Shown piece after piece: positions 32,807-45,237 of a stretch of 64,000 bases of DNA; within the stretch, counting starts at the first letter, position 1, and every line of letters starts with the position of its first letter. The DNA comes from Archegozetes longisetosus (taxonomy: Eukaryota; Arthropoda; Arachnida; Sarcoptiformes; Trhypochthoniidae): the NCBI GenBank assembly GCA_018873245.2, contig JAEMBT020000001.1, positions 7,732,220-7,796,219 on the forward strand, read 5' to 3'. The notes below the pieces were generated by a model. The model was not told the origin of the DNA, made no database searches, and saw only the letters and a program-made list of their open reading frames with translations. Both the position numbers and the translations under genes were made by a program.

Positions 32807-34261
32807 ATGAATAAAATTTCAGTTGATATGAGATGTAACTTAAGAGAAAATGAGAGACTACTATTTCTGCAAAGGTGTAAAAATAGTTCAACAATGACTA
32901 AAATTAAATATTTAGTTAAAATATTTGTGCTTATGTTATGTATTACTGGACTAACTTATTATACAATTATGTTAATTAAAGATTATTTGAGAGGAGAAAC
33001 GATAGTTAACATCAAAGTAGAAAAGTTTAAATTTGAAAAGTTACCCGCAATTACTGTTTGTTATCCATTATTTGCATCGATGCAGAAATTGGCAAAGATT
33101 TATCCACAATTTCGAAAAGATTATGACTCGTATCAGAAAATTATGAGAAGAGTTAATGAAAACAACTTCAAATACGGTACGGTAAATGGAATTTTAAATA
33201 AGATTTTCGATAAATCAATTAATTATTCGGATGAAGCCTTTGAGAATACTCCTTTGTATCGTTTGTTTGAAACAATTAGTATTCCGTTCAGTTTCCCAGA
33301 TACACCTCTGTATCAATATTCGACTGAAAATCTATCAGAACTACAAAGGAAGCAAACATTTAATGTTGCCATTGAGGCAACTGTTAAAGGATTGATGTAC
33401 AACACATCACGTAAATTTAGAAAGCTATCTCAAATACGAGATCTCAATCCTATCGAATCTATAGTTACAAAATATGGAAGATTTCGACCTCGAAAATGTT
33501 TCACATTTTTCAGTGATTTTTCACGCGATTCTAATAAATTCAATGTGAAAGTCGAAAGTTTTCACTTTACAATAAATCACGACAAAAATTGGTTTCCTCA
33601 CAATTCTCATTATAAAAATCTCAGATATTACTTTTCAATGCATTCGCCAAATATTCTTCCACTTATGGATTATGAGAACAATTATATTGAGTTAAAACCT
33701 GGACATTTATATTCAATATCTTTTTCGAGGATTAGAACAACATTATTGCCTCCTAGTTATAAAACTAATTGTCGTGAATATAATACAAGCGACATAAATG
33801 GAGATCAATCACAAATCGATTGTATCGATAGATGTGTTTTGAATGGATTGAGAGAAAAGTGTGGAAAATGTATTCATAATTTTGGAGCTCTTATCAGAAA
33901 AGAATTTCTGAAACAATTCAGTTCTGATAAGATTTGCAAATATTCGACGAAATCTGAGACTTCAGTTTGTTATTTCGAGAACATAGAAGAAATTCATCCA
34001 AGTTGTAGATCGAAATGTCGTTCGGATTGCGTTAACCAGTATTTGGATTTTAATATTGATAATAAACATAAATTGGATACTTCCTTATGGGATGGAAGAA
34101 CTTTTGTTCTTGTAACTCATAATCGTTTACCTGATCAAGAGATTCGACATATACCTGAAGTAACATTTGTATCATTTCTATCGAATTTTGGAGGTTTGGC
34201 TGGAATGTGGTGTGGAATGTCTGTCTATGCTGTTTATAAATTATTTGAGAAAATCATGTGA
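32807..34261 (+). CDS. DEG/ENaC (ASC family) cation channel subunit, intact
   Basis: A single-exon gene of 484 residues from the ATG at 32807; the frame is open a little further upstream but without an ATG. TM1 is at about 35-59, the motif LPAITVCYP at 79-87, and then an extracellular domain with RKCFTFFSDFSR and the cysteine-rich block CIDRCVLNGLREKCGKCIH. TM2 contains FGGLAGMWCGMS (461-472), so the selectivity triplet is G-M-S. It is clearly paralogous to the 28310 gene but more diverged than the 24369 pseudogene. A subunit of a trimeric sodium-selective channel in sensory or epithelial membranes is expected. An alternative start is the ATG 21 bp further on. Confidence 0.92.
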   Translation: MNKISVDMRCNLRENERLLFLQRCKNSSTMTKIKYLVKIFVLMLCITGLTYYTIMLIKDYLRGETIVNIKVEKFKFEKLPAITVCYPLFASMQKLAKIYPQFRKDYDSYQKIMRRVNENNFKYGTVNGILNKIFDKSINYSDEAFENTPLYRLFETISIPFSFPDTPLYQYSTENLSELQRKQTFNVAIEATVKGLMYNTSRKFRKLSQIRDLNPIESIVTKYGRFRPRKCFTFFSDFSRDSNKFNVKVESFHFTINHDKNWFPHNSHYKNLRYYFSMHSPNILPLMDYENNYIELKPGHLYSISFSRIRTTLLPPSYKTNCREYNTSDINGDQSQIDCIDRCVLNGLREKCGKCIHNFGALIRKEFLKQFSSDKICKYSTKSETSVCYFENIEEIHPSCRSKCRSDCVNQYLDFNIDNKHKLDTSLWDGRTFVLVTHNRLPDQEIRHIPEVTFVSFLSNFGGLAGMWCGMSVYAVYKLFEKIM

Positions 34262-35684
34262 AATTGAATTCGTAAACTTTAGTCTAAAGAGGAGCTCCTA
34301 AATGACATTAGCCCCAGCCCCTCAGATATGTATAAACTAATTTTTTATAGAACAATAAAATCAGTTTACTTTTGGAAACTTACACCATTATGAATTTCAT
34401 TTAATTGAATCAGATCAAAAATCGAAAGTAGTTTGTGCATTAATTTTGATGTCAAAGTTTACATATGTGTTGTTTGAATTTTCAGGATTTAGACGTTCAA
34501 AAATTCATTACAAGAGAATGATCAATGTTTCTTTGACAGAAACCTTGTGTTTGAATAAGATTTTGAGTAAAGATTAATCTTAAAAATATTTTAAACATTC
34601 ATCTACATAAAAACGACTTAAAATATTATTGAGAGATTTTCGTCTTTTAACTATGGCGCCCCAAAAGACCCAACCCGATCTTTGAATAAAAATAAAGTTC
34701 ACGATTAGATCTTACAAATTCATTGATTTTTTGTTTGGGTCTTTTGGGGCGCCATATTTTAAAAAGTTTTTGAAAATTCTTTTTTTCATTATAAAATTTT
34801 AATCTCTGAATCAATAAGTTTTATATTTTGGTGGTAAAATTCTTGATTATACTGATATTTTTAGTGAAAAAATTTTTCAAAAATCTTCAGCGGTTTTCTT
34901 GTAATTGAATTTTGAATTTTTGAGCTTTGAAAATTTCTAGCATATATAATATAGGTTGAAGCTCAAGGTCATAAGCAGAAACTATTATTAATTTTAGCCT
35001 CTTTATCAGTATAAAAAATATCAACAAAATCGGAGGTTGGGGGCCGAGGTCTGTGGGCCGCGGAACTCTCCTTTATATTATTTTGTTTGATTTCAATAGT
35101 ACAAGTATATAAAATTAGACAATCACTTCTTATATGCGCAAGTATATATTTACATAATTATTTTATAGTCCTCTTCAATATTTTAAATAACTCTATTAAA
35201 TCTTGTAATTTTTGCACTAAAAATTGTTATTTGGTTCCAACTAATTCGATCAGATGGAATTAGATTAGAACTAATCTAATTTAATCAAGATATTCGACAT
35301 ATATTCAATATTCAATTTTCGTAAAATTTCGATGGATTGATCAGAATATAATGGAATGTATCTCTGCACTTTTTATAAATTGTTTTAGTAAGTTATATAA
35401 ATAAATTCATCAGTGATTAAAATTAATTATTGGTAAAAATTTGGTATTACTAATTTTTACAATCCTCATTAAAAATTATACTATGGTGACAGTTACACAC
35501 ATAACCATTAACTGATAAATTGAACTTATAAATTTAAAGTAAAATTCAACAATTTCATAAATTTTTATTCCATTTTCCCATTAAATAAAGTTATTTGTGT
35601 TATAACTATAGTTTCCATTAACATTGTAGAAATATGATACTATCGTTGATAGCTTGTCAATCAATGCAATAAAAGATAGTTTGG
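34262..35684. other. Spacer between convergent genes
   Basis: AT-rich, with one MITE at 34654-34754. The + strand channel gene and the - strand glycine-rich gene converge here. Confidence 0.5.
34654..34754. mobile_element. Tc1/mariner-type mini-MITE, TA target
   Basis: Perfect 20-bp inverted ends (TGGCGCCCCAAAAGACCCAA and its inverse) bound 101 bp between TA dinucleotides. The high GC of the ends stands out from the surroundings. No coding sequence. Confidence 0.8.
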
Positions 35685-38600
35685 TCACCAGAATTTGGGA
35701 ATTCCTATACTACTACCAAAAACTGAAATTTCAATGCCTCTTCTATCAATTGAGAATCCAGTTCCTAAAACCTGTGCTTCTACACCATCTGCACCAATTC
35801 TAGCTCCTGTATCGAATCCCATACCTACATTCAGCCCGACTGGACCCAAATTGGCACCCATCGAGGCAACATTCAATCGAGACTAAAACAGGTTAAGCAC
35901 TACATTCAGAAATCAATGCAGAAGTGATTCATTTATACATACATACGGTATGTTGCTCAATCGATAGTATACAGGAAAGAAATCAAAATTAAATTTACAA
36001 GATAGAAACATTAAAATTACACTCTTTGCGAATATTATAGACGGATTTTTGTAGATAAATCGCGAAACATAAAAGCATAGTTTATCTATTAGATTATGCT
36101 TCATTTTTCGGCTTATAAAAGATTAATCCTTATAATAAAAAATTTTTCCAAAGGACTCATTGGAAGAGTATTGCAACAAAGATTTACTTGAATGATAAAA
36201 TCATATATTTGTTACAGTTAAGCCTAGCTAAAAATAAATCACGAAAGTTTGAGGTATTTATATACATATTGACACGCTTATATGGAATACCTTGCAAGAG
36301 TAGCTTTTGGAAAAACATAAACTACTTAAATTAACTCACAATTGCTCCGATATTATCCTTATTGAGTGCGAAATCTGCCCCAGCGCTCGGACCGTTAATC
36401 TCAGCCTCAATAAAGGAAACTCTATCTCTAAATTGAAAACTTTTCACATGTGCGCCACCACTGAAACTCCCGTTTTCGTTCTTATAGATCTGGGCTTCAC
36501 CGATATTTAGATTCATCTCCGCAACACTTCCTTCAATACCTCCATTGAAAATTCCAGCTCTCGCTTTGGTTACTTTATCTCCAGTCCAAGTCACATCATT
36601 ATTGGTGTCTATTGAACTCATTTTCAGAGTTAAAAATCAATTTTTGCATTTAAAAACTCAATTTTTTATCATTCTTATTAGATAAAAATTAAAAAGGAGT
36701 GAAACAATAATTTCTCTTAGATAAGAACTTCATTCAATTAGAAGAACTCAAAATTATAGTTCGTTCAAAGTGACTTGTAATGACAGATAAGGTCTAAATT
36801 TTCCTATAAAATAATATTAGAATTACTTTAACCCTTCGTCACAACTGTGGGGCAAACTGTTCTCAAGTTTTACTTTAAAAATCTCTTTAAAATTAACAAA
36901 ATGTCTCATTTCTTTTTAAGAATTTAGGTATTTCTCAGTTATATATTTGACTTTAAATGCCAAAAAGCCTGATTAATTCAGACTTGTAGCTTTATTTAAA
37001 ATTATTTTCAGGCAGCATGTCTTTCTGAAGACAGAAATTTGCCCTAACATCACAGTGCTGTAATGTCGTTACTAGCAATTTGGACCATTGATGACGCTGT
37101 AGCAGATAATAACTAGAAATTTAGTGAATTAAAACTTCGAAAACAAGGATTAACTTTGATTTTCAAAGCATCAGGACCAACCTAGAACAGATATAAAGCG
37201 TGGAAAACGTGGGATAACATTTTACTCCAGTTAATTTTACGTTTTCAGAAGTTAAGTTGTGACAAAAGGTTAATATGTAGAATAAGGTTGCTTAAAGTCC
37301 AATCACTGTTACATGGCATTATAGGTAACCGAAAATCAGAGGCAAACTATAGTTAATGCAGTTAACCTCTTTTCAAATCTCAATAAAGTGCAGATGTTTT
37401 ATACTATTTAAAATCTCACGTGTCTCAATTAACTTCTGGGTAAAAAGATCCTAGACCTTACGTTTCATATGAAGTCTTTGTGCCCAAAGGATTTGCAGAG
37501 TTTTAATTATTTAAAAAAATTTTGACATGCACATGAAAACTGTTAATTATAAAATGTTGAAATCAACTATAAAATCTATATAAGAGGTTGATTTTCTTAT
37601 CAATTCATTATGTTTATATATAGTAATTTTGATGTCAATGTATTAAATATACAAGTAGACCTTAATGAATTTGATGAGTCTATATCTCTTACTAGTGTTG
37701 GAAAATTTCTAGAAAATACCTTTTGACGAGAAACTTTACAAGAAAGTCTCTAGAAATATTTCTAGAATTTCTTCTAGGGCAAAGAAAATTTTCTCAATGA
37801 AATACACTGTGCCTCAGATTCGTGAGAAAGTAGAATGTTTTAATAGTTGCTTTTAAGTCCTTAAGCGAATAAGATTACGTAAACATTTCTAGATAAAATA
37901 ACTTCAAAATTAAATTATACCACAAACATGAAAGTTTTATATAAATAGTGATTACTGTTTGATAACCATCAGTAGTTTTTAGACTAATCGTGAAGTGTAG
38001 TTAGAGAATTTGAATATCAACTAATGAGTGAATAACTTTTAACAATATAAATAATTTGCTATTAACGAACTTTGTTTTAATAGGAGTTTCATGCTATGAG
38101 AGGTTCACGAAGAGAAAATTTCTCGATTTTGAAGAGAAATTGTCTCGAAAAAGTTTTTTAGAAACTTTCTTTTTTATAACACTATCCTTCACATACAATT
38201 AAATCTAAAACAAAGTATATTTTGACCTTGGTATATTATATACTTTAGTTCTTAGAGCTTTCATTACTCAACTGTATAAACCAAAGATGTAATTGAGATA
38301 AAGAGTTAGAACATGATTAGCGTACATTCAACGGATATGAAACATGAAACACATCAATGTTATGATCAAGATGAGTACAACTTACAGTCAAAAACTTTTC
38401 TAAACAGAAGAGTCTCTTAAAAGTACTTTTAGATTTGATAATATGACTCATCATTTCGACTGTTTGTAATTAACATAATTCATGTAGATGTACCGCAATT
38501 ATTTCAAAATCATCGAAAATCAATTATACTAATATGAGCCCATTTGTTCCTAAAGGACATGCAGAGAGTTTCGATGATTTTGAAATAATTGCGGTACATC

Positions 38601-39579
38601 TACATGAATTATGTTAATTACAAACAGTCATATTATGAGTCATATTATCAAATCTAAAAGTAATTTTAAGATATATACTCTTCTGTTTAAATCTCTGAAT
38701 GTTCTTTAGTAACAAATGAGTTCATATTAATATAATTGAGAAAAGATTTTTGTATCTTATTTAGACTATTGTACAATGCGTTATAACTGAAAAGTAGTGT
38801 TTTTTCAATACATACTCAAATATTCAAATTTTGTATTGTAAACAAGTTCACTACTTATAACATTGATTACTTATTAAATTTAAATGCGAAAGTTAAAAGC
38901 AGTCTCCCTGAGATACAAAAATCTCCTTTCAATTTAACTTTAAAACATTTTACGTGAAAGCTCATTACGCTATAATCTGCTTCTCCATTAATAGTAATTT
39001 GATTTAAATTTCTGAAAATAGCGATAATTACTATTATTTTAAGTTCATTTACTTTAATAATCAAGATTGATTTATCACTTATCTCAACTAATTAAATGAT
39101 AGTTAATCTTTGTAGTTAAATTTTTACTATTTCGTACTATTACTAAAAATATTTATAGTAAAACCTTTCTAACTCAAACATGCACTTAACGATTTTTAAA
39201 AAAAGAATAAATAATAAGTCTTGATATTTATTAGGTTATTTAGTCTCTTAAAAAACCATTTAATTACATATGCTAGTTAGAAGGGTCTAACTGTAATTTT
39301 ACTTCATAAATATAATAGAAATAATATTTAGATCATTGTGAACATACCAAATTCTTGTTCAGCGTAAAATCCATCAGCTTCTTTATCAAAGGGTCTGTCA
39401 GCATTTTCACGATGGTATTCAATATTTTCCTGAATTTTGCGAAAATCAAGGACCATACCATCGAATTTCTTAGCAACATTTTTTGCTCTATTGAAGCCAC
39501 TTCTATTTCTACTACTTCTCGAAGAATTTGAACTCCCAGAAGAATGCGAATCATTACTTCTAGAAGATGAGTGACTCAT
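35685..39579 (-). CDS. Three-exon gene for an unrecognised glycine-rich alternating-pattern protein
   Basis: Exons on the - strand are 39579-39348, 36608-36340 and 35882-35685. Donors GTATGT and GTGAGT and acceptors ATAG and TTTTAG join them with continuous phase to a 232-residue protein, a strong sign that the model is right. The first 28 residues are almost only Ser, Arg, Asn and Gly. A charged region (AKKFDGMVLDFRKIQENIEY) follows. From about residue 78 on, small and hydrophobic residues alternate with Gly (GANLGPVGLNVGMG), ending in ISVFGSSIGIPKFW. Such alternation suggests stacked beta strands or a beta-solenoid-like fold. I recall similar glycine-alternating proteins in springtails and mites but can name no function. 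No signal peptide or TM segment is visible. Intron 1 is 2.7 kb and filled with MITEs. Confidence 0.8.
37693..38184. mobile_element. hAT-like MITE in intron 1 of the glycine-rich gene
   Basis: Ends TAGTGTTGGAAAATTTCTAG and the inverted AGTTTCTAAAAAAC...AACACTA resemble hAT termini. Flanks TCTCTTAC and TCCTTCAC would be an 8-bp duplication with two mismatches. The interior is rich in TTTCTAGAA and TTTCTCGA motifs. Confidence 0.5.
38401..38689. repeat. Fold-back repeat, about 118-bp arms, 50-bp loop
   Basis: Arms 38401-38518 and 38569-38689 are nearly perfectly complementary, seen in GTAGATGTACCGCAATTATT and its inverse. The outer 30 bp have small indels. It lies in intron 1 of the glycine-rich gene, and a transcript would form a long double-stranded hairpin. 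Confidence 0.85.
38742..38927 (-). mobile_element. Short MITE, copy 1 of a family
   Basis: The ends are AGATTTTTGTATCTTATTTAG and the inverse of AGATTTTTGTATCTCAGGGAG. The interior, including TTCAATACATACTCAAATATTC, is shared in inverted orientation with 50567-50742. Confidence 0.65.
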
Positions 39580-40383
39580 TCTGTTGAACAATCTTTCTCA
39601 TATAACTAACAAAAGTTATTTCAAAACTATCTCACTGCCCGATTCCTATAGACATAAGGAATAAATTTTTAAATTCAAAGTTGTCTAATTTATAACAGGA
39701 TGTTATACTTGTCTGCAGAAACTTTGGAGTGCTACTAGATCCGCGTCTTGTTTTAACTTTTCACTATTAAGTCATGGATCTTGTTTCACTAACTTAGAAT
39801 ACAAGGTCACAGTCTGAATAAGAAATCTAGACTGCTTATGAGCTAATCATACGACATTATCTAGTCCGTATGACATCAGTAATGTTATCAATTGAAAAGT
39901 TAAAATTAAAATACTCTTGATTCATTAAACGAGAGAATATGTCGATAGCATTGCGAATTAGTATTAAAACAATATTTTCTTAATATTATGTTCAAAAAGC
40001 ATTTTCAAAATTCAACACAAGTAAATATTAATTTAATTAAAACTAATATTTTTTCATAAACTTAACGCCGAATTCCCATAACGAAATACTTCTCGCATAT
40101 CAAATGGGGCTGTGTAACACTAGTTTGATATATTGAAAGTTATCTCTATTAGTCATAATTCAGATTCCTAGTTATCGGTATTGACAGATTTTGACAGATT
40201 GAAACCACCGAATTCGATGATGACTAGTTTAGTCATAACGGTTAAAATCGGTTAATAGAATAGCTGAAAACCAAAAAATTACTCTTATCTATACTTTAAT
40301 GAAATGTTTCTACAAATGAAAAATTGGCATATATTATCAACACTTTCAATCATGTGATGAAAATTATAAACACTTGCATTATT

Positions 40384-40434
40384 GAATTCTATATTATCTT
40401 TGAACATAAATCTTTGAAAGATAATATAGAATTC
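40384..40434. repeat. Perfect 18-bp hairpin
   Basis: GAATTCTATATTATCTTT (40384-40401) and its inverse (40417-40434) surround a 15-nt loop. Confidence 0.8.
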
Positions 40435-40911
40435 AAGTCACAAAACGTTATTGTTAGTCAGATATTCAAAGAAGACATTTAATTATCGCTAACTCTGTCA
40501 ATTTTGTTTATAATGTTCAGTCATTTATTTATACATACATACAGGCGAAGTTTTTCTTAAAATCAAAGTGCATAAAATACGAGAAGAATTAGGACTATTA
40601 TTCAATTATTAAGTATTTTATGCATATACCTACAACAGATTTCTGTATATTTTATCCTCAATTTGATAGTGATTTTTCTTCTAAGTACACATAAACTATG
40701 TGAATATATTATAAATACTTGTGATTCATGAATACTTCTGCCAGTTTAGCTCAATTTTCATTTCAATAATTTTGTATTTGTATATTATGAGTAGAACAGT
40801 GATGTTCATACATTTAAAAAGCTTTTCTTAGGAGTCTAAATCATATGCAATAAAACCAATTGTAATAACGTAAGAACAAATCAAGTGAGTATGATCTTGC
40901 AATTAATGAAG

Positions 40912-40931
40912 ATATATATATATATATATAT
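40912..40931. repeat. TA dinucleotide run
   Basis: About ten TA units in an intergenic position. Confidence 0.85.
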
Positions 40932-41318
40932 TAAGGACTTTCTATTTTAAAAAATATATTTAAGGTATTGAGCTTTACGTTTTATATTTTCCATAATTTT
41001 CCTAAGTCGCATTGCAATTCTATCAACTAATAGCTAGGATAAACATGTCAAGACTGATCCAAACAAGTTTATAAAACCAGTTGTTAGTAGTTTAAAATCC
41101 ACTAAAGGTCGAGATCCATTAAAAGTAACAATCAATTACTTATAAGTAAACTTCTGCAAAGTTCGAAACAATCATTTTACGTAACTTTAAAGAATTTATA
41201 TTCAAAAATACAAAGCATTTTATTTTCTAAGCAATTAACTTGTTATATATGCTTCAAATGAGTGAATAATTTTGACAAAGTTTTATAAACTAAAACATAT
41301 GTATCATAAAATCAATTA

Positions 41319-42706
41319 CTATTTGACTAAACCTTCAATAAGTTCTGAGATTTTCGAAATACTTTTAGATGTCTGTATTCTCGTTGACATCTTTACTAAT
41401 TTTGAAGCAAGACTTTGATTGTTTAGTAAATTGTCAATACTTTCAAGTAATTCAGTTTCTGTACATTCGTATGGATTTAGTCTTAGACCAAATCCTTTCT
41501 CTTGTATTCTCTGCGCATTATCAAATTGATCGCCAAATAAAGGCATTACAATCATTGGTTTACCGAAATAGAGAGTTTCGGTGAAAGTATTGTTGCCACC
41601 ATGCGTTATGACCAAATCTACAATCGGTAGAATTTTGATTTGTGGAACAGTTCCCTCGCCCCACATATTGTCCGCCAATTCGTATTCTTCATGTAAAGGA
41701 CCTTTCGATACAATGAATATATGCTTAGATTTCGATAATATTGAGATCAATCTCTTCATGAGCTCAACATCTGCACCACCCATCGATCCCATCGACAAAT
41801 ATATTAGTTTTCCGGATCTATTTCTAAGTTTTTCCGGTATTTCAAAAGAGTCTTCATTTCCAGATCTTTTGAAACAGTCGAATCGATACCAATTCGATGG
41901 CAATTGTCTTAAGTCTGTATAATCGAGTTCTTTGGGGTACATATAAATGTTCAGGTAAGGAGAAGGTCTTATCAACTTATTTTGTGGTAAAGAAGCACAT
42001 CCTTGTGATACAACCCAATCATTGAGTTTACTCCACACCTCTCTTATAGACTCCTCTTTCTCTTCTTTCAATTTTTTCCAAACTTTTATATCACCATTTG
42101 TTGGCAAACCTATAGAAAAATATTTGAAGAATTATATACAAGAAAGTTATATCAGAATATTCTTAAACAATATTTCAGAATATATAAATATCATTATATA
42201 CCTAAACCACAGGGAGGAACCCTATCGTCATCGAATGCATAATCAATGAACAAAGGATTACAACTTATAGACCAGACCCATGGAATACCAGAAGACATAA
42301 GCGATGGAATCCATTGATAGCCGTCACTTACTATGATATCAGGTTTTATGCGTTCGACAATTTCCTTCATCTTCGGTTCTGATAATTTAATTTTATCTAT
42401 AATACCGTCAACACATTTTTCATTCATATTCTTCATTTTCTGCATCGGTGTAATTGAACCAAAGAACCCAGATTTCGATAAGAAATCTGCCCAAGTCTTT
42501 GCCGGATCTTCAACTGTCTTACTTTCCGAGAGTTCAATAATTTCTTCCTGAAAGCCATAAATTTTCACTTTTCCCTTCCAGTTATCACCCAAAGCGAATA
42601 CAATTTTATGACCTCTATCTCTTAATACTTCTGCGATACCAATACACGAGTACACATGTCCAACAGCATCGACGGGAGCGAAAAGAATTACTAACTTTTT
42701 ATGCAT
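41319..42706 (-). CDS. UDP-glycosyltransferase (GT1 family), two exons
   Basis: Exons are 42706-42202 and 42109-41319, joined across a 92-bp intron (GTATAT...TATAG) to give 431 residues. The enzyme would transfer a sugar from a UDP-sugar to small lipophilic molecules such as plant or pesticide compounds. The C-terminal half shows the GT1 donor-binding signature: ILPIVDLVITHGGNNTFTET, then GKPMIVMPLFGDQFDNA with the closing D-Q pair. The N-terminal half begins VILFAPVDAVGHVYSCIGIA, with the acceptor-side His in GH. Unlike most animal UGTs there is no secretory signal and no C-terminal membrane anchor, so the protein should be cytosolic. This is the known form of mite UGTs thought to come from bacteria by transfer. 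The start ATG at 42706 matches the usual first strand of the fold. Confidence 0.92.
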
Positions 42707-44490
42707 ATTAACTTTTAAATGTTGTTTGACAAACTTTTTAAATGAGACGTTTCCAATATAACTATTAAACTGAATATTTTATACGTTAAATGAATCCAAG
42801 TTTTATACTATGTATGAGCTAAACTGCTTGAGTACTCGTTAAGTCCTCAATTTAGCTCAATTGATAAACATTGAGCTTATCAATCGGCTTATCTTTTCCT
42901 CATACAGTTTCTCCATGAATAATGTTTCGAATACATTGTTTTTATTTCCTCTAAAATATAAAGGAAGGTTACTAAAATTATTTTATGCTTGGATAGTGTT
43001 AGATTTAATCGATTTCAATACTGTTACTATCGCAAGAAAGACACCATTAACCTAACTTTATGTAACCTAAATTTACCTAACCTAAGAAAATCAAACTAAG
43101 CCCAACTATTGGGTATATTGAGTTAGATTAGGCTAGAAGTTCTTAACTTCATAATAGCAAAATGTAAGCACTTTAGCGAATATTATAACGTTATCAACAC
43201 TAAAACCGTGTGAGAACATTCAGAAAAGAATTGAATAAGTAAGTTATATTACTCAACACAGGCTTATCTTATCTAAGTGAACTATGACATCTTCATATTT
43301 GAAATCCATTGATAAATTGTAAAAGAATGATGATTGAATATTTAGTTGAAAGCTTATCTCGATCAGTATTTCAAGTAAATACTAGTTTTATCACAAAATT
43401 GCATAGCAAATTGTTTCAATGCTGATATTTTTGAAAGAATGTAATTTAATATTTTTGACTCAATAGCATAACTATTATCAGATTATTATTTCATTTGATA
43501 TGTGTTATGAAACATTGATGATCATTGCAAATCAGCTCAAAAAATTAAGAATTAGTATTGAAATTATTTTTTATTCTCAACTATCTCATCACAATTCATA
43601 CCATAATTAATTCATAAGCAATGATGAAACAAGTTCTTGAAATCTTATTTATTGACAAGTCTGATGAAACTTGATTTAAGAGTGGAGTACTGTTGTGCCC
43701 CTAACTTTACTCCTTTTTAAATTTTAATTTCTATTGTAATTAATTTATAATATATCTACATTTGATGCATATAAAAGAGAGAGAATTTATACTGTTTTGG
43801 GTAGGAATAAATTTGAATGAAGTCAAGTCTTAATTGACTTGTTTGTTAATTAATTAATTATTTAATATTTGTTATTTAACTAACTAATATTAATTCTTAT
43901 ATATGTAATAATTAACAAAGCATTTGTAAAAATAAATATGCGTTTAAAGTCAACATTGAATGGATTCGTGGTTTAGATAATATTTGAAGCAGTCTACACT
44001 TCTGCATAATATTTTGCATTTAATTTAAGGCAGATTTGATTCGAAATAAAACTGATTTTGCCGACTTTGGACACGCACGGTCTATATTTTTCGGGCTTAC
44101 TTTGGCCACTATTTTGCTATTTCTGCTTCCATTCAAAACATCAAAAACCACATCTTTTTTGCATGCTTTCATTGCATACTGTTTGCATTTTGTTTGGGGT
44201 CCGAGTCATTGCTCAACACTTTGGGAGTCAACTTGGTCATAAAAATAAGCTATAGATTTATATGTTTTTCGGTGATATGCTGATCTGATTAACATTTAAC
44301 TACACTAAATCGGAACGTTCTTCAACTTTCAGGTCAATTTCAAATTGATTTATTATTTTTTGTAAAGAGATCTTCACATGATTACAGATATTACAACACA
44401 TTTTCCTGATAGGTCTTTGGGGTCGAAATGATTTCAACTATATTTATTAACTTTATTATTGAACTGAATCGTAATGAAATAGACTTAAAA
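42707..44490. other. Intergenic region with TTAGGT-like scraps and an LTR-like stretch
   Basis: CCTAA-type motifs cluster at 43045-43085. Near 43767 a TATAAAAG box is followed by AATAAA at about 43802, an order seen in LTRs, but no paired copy is in the window. Frames at 44036-44255 have no domain. Confidence 0.4.
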
Positions 44491-44496
44491 GTTATA

Positions 44497-44770
44497 AGTA
44501 GAAGTGTGGCGGTTGTGGTAAGCACCAATCAAAACGCTCCAACACGCCCAATGGGACGAATGGAGTTTTCTGATTAGTTCTTACCGCGAAGACCGTCTTT
44601 TTGAGGTTATTCATCTCAATTAGTCATTTTTACTATAAATAAAATTATTTTGTAAGATATGAAAAATTTGAAGTGTTTTTTCGAACTATGTAAAAAGTTT
44701 TGTGAAATCGCAACTCTCACGAGTCACTTAAATCACGCCACGAGTCACATCATCCGAAATAAATTTTATT
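44497..44770 (+). repeat. Left terminal inverted repeat of the Polinton-like element
   Basis: The outer 115 bp match the right end at about nine in ten positions. A diverged middle of about 70 bp and a second well-matched block (CGCCACGAGTCACATCA) follow. Confidence 0.85.
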
Positions 44771-45237
44771 TTTAAAATAATTTTTATTGAAAAAATAATA
44801 AAAACGTTACACAAATATTTAATACTGGATAAGTAAACATTAAAATTAAGATAAACAATTTGTAAAATTACAAATAATTGAATTATTAGATGGGTTATGA
44901 AAATGTAGTTTCCCTAAATTTCCTTTCAGTCTATCGATAATAAGCTGTAATATAAGTGTTAAAAGATTTTGTTATTATGCTATATTAAACACATTAGACT
45001 TTGTTGGTAATATTACCTTAATTATCTTCTCCTGAAAGTGTTATAACTTCTATCGATCCATTTGGATAACCCTGGATGAAAGGAGGGTTAGTCGCCTGAT
45101 CCTCAACGGTGCGTGAAGAGTCTTCTTCAAGATCGATGATTAATGGCACATCACTACCAGACTCAGTATGTAACTGAGAAGTTGATGTACCAGATGTAAA
45201 TTCATCCATTAAATTGTGTGGCTTTAGCTTGTTTATT

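Larger units (their letters stand above)
39580..41318. other. Intergenic region, including a putative promoter side of the glycine-rich gene
   Basis: No gene is seen. It holds a small hairpin at 40384-40434 and a TA run at 40912-40931. The rest is AT-rich and unique. Confidence 0.5.

Noticed and set aside
42022..42249. + strand frames across the UGT gene (41369-42551)
   Set aside because: They are antisense to a well-supported two-exon gene.
43690..43990. Possible solo LTR (TATAAAAG then AATAAA)
   Set aside because: No second LTR, primer site or target duplication could be shown.
44036..44255. Two overlapping + strand frames of about 65 codons
   Set aside because: Same DNA in two frames, no domain, no promoter evidence.
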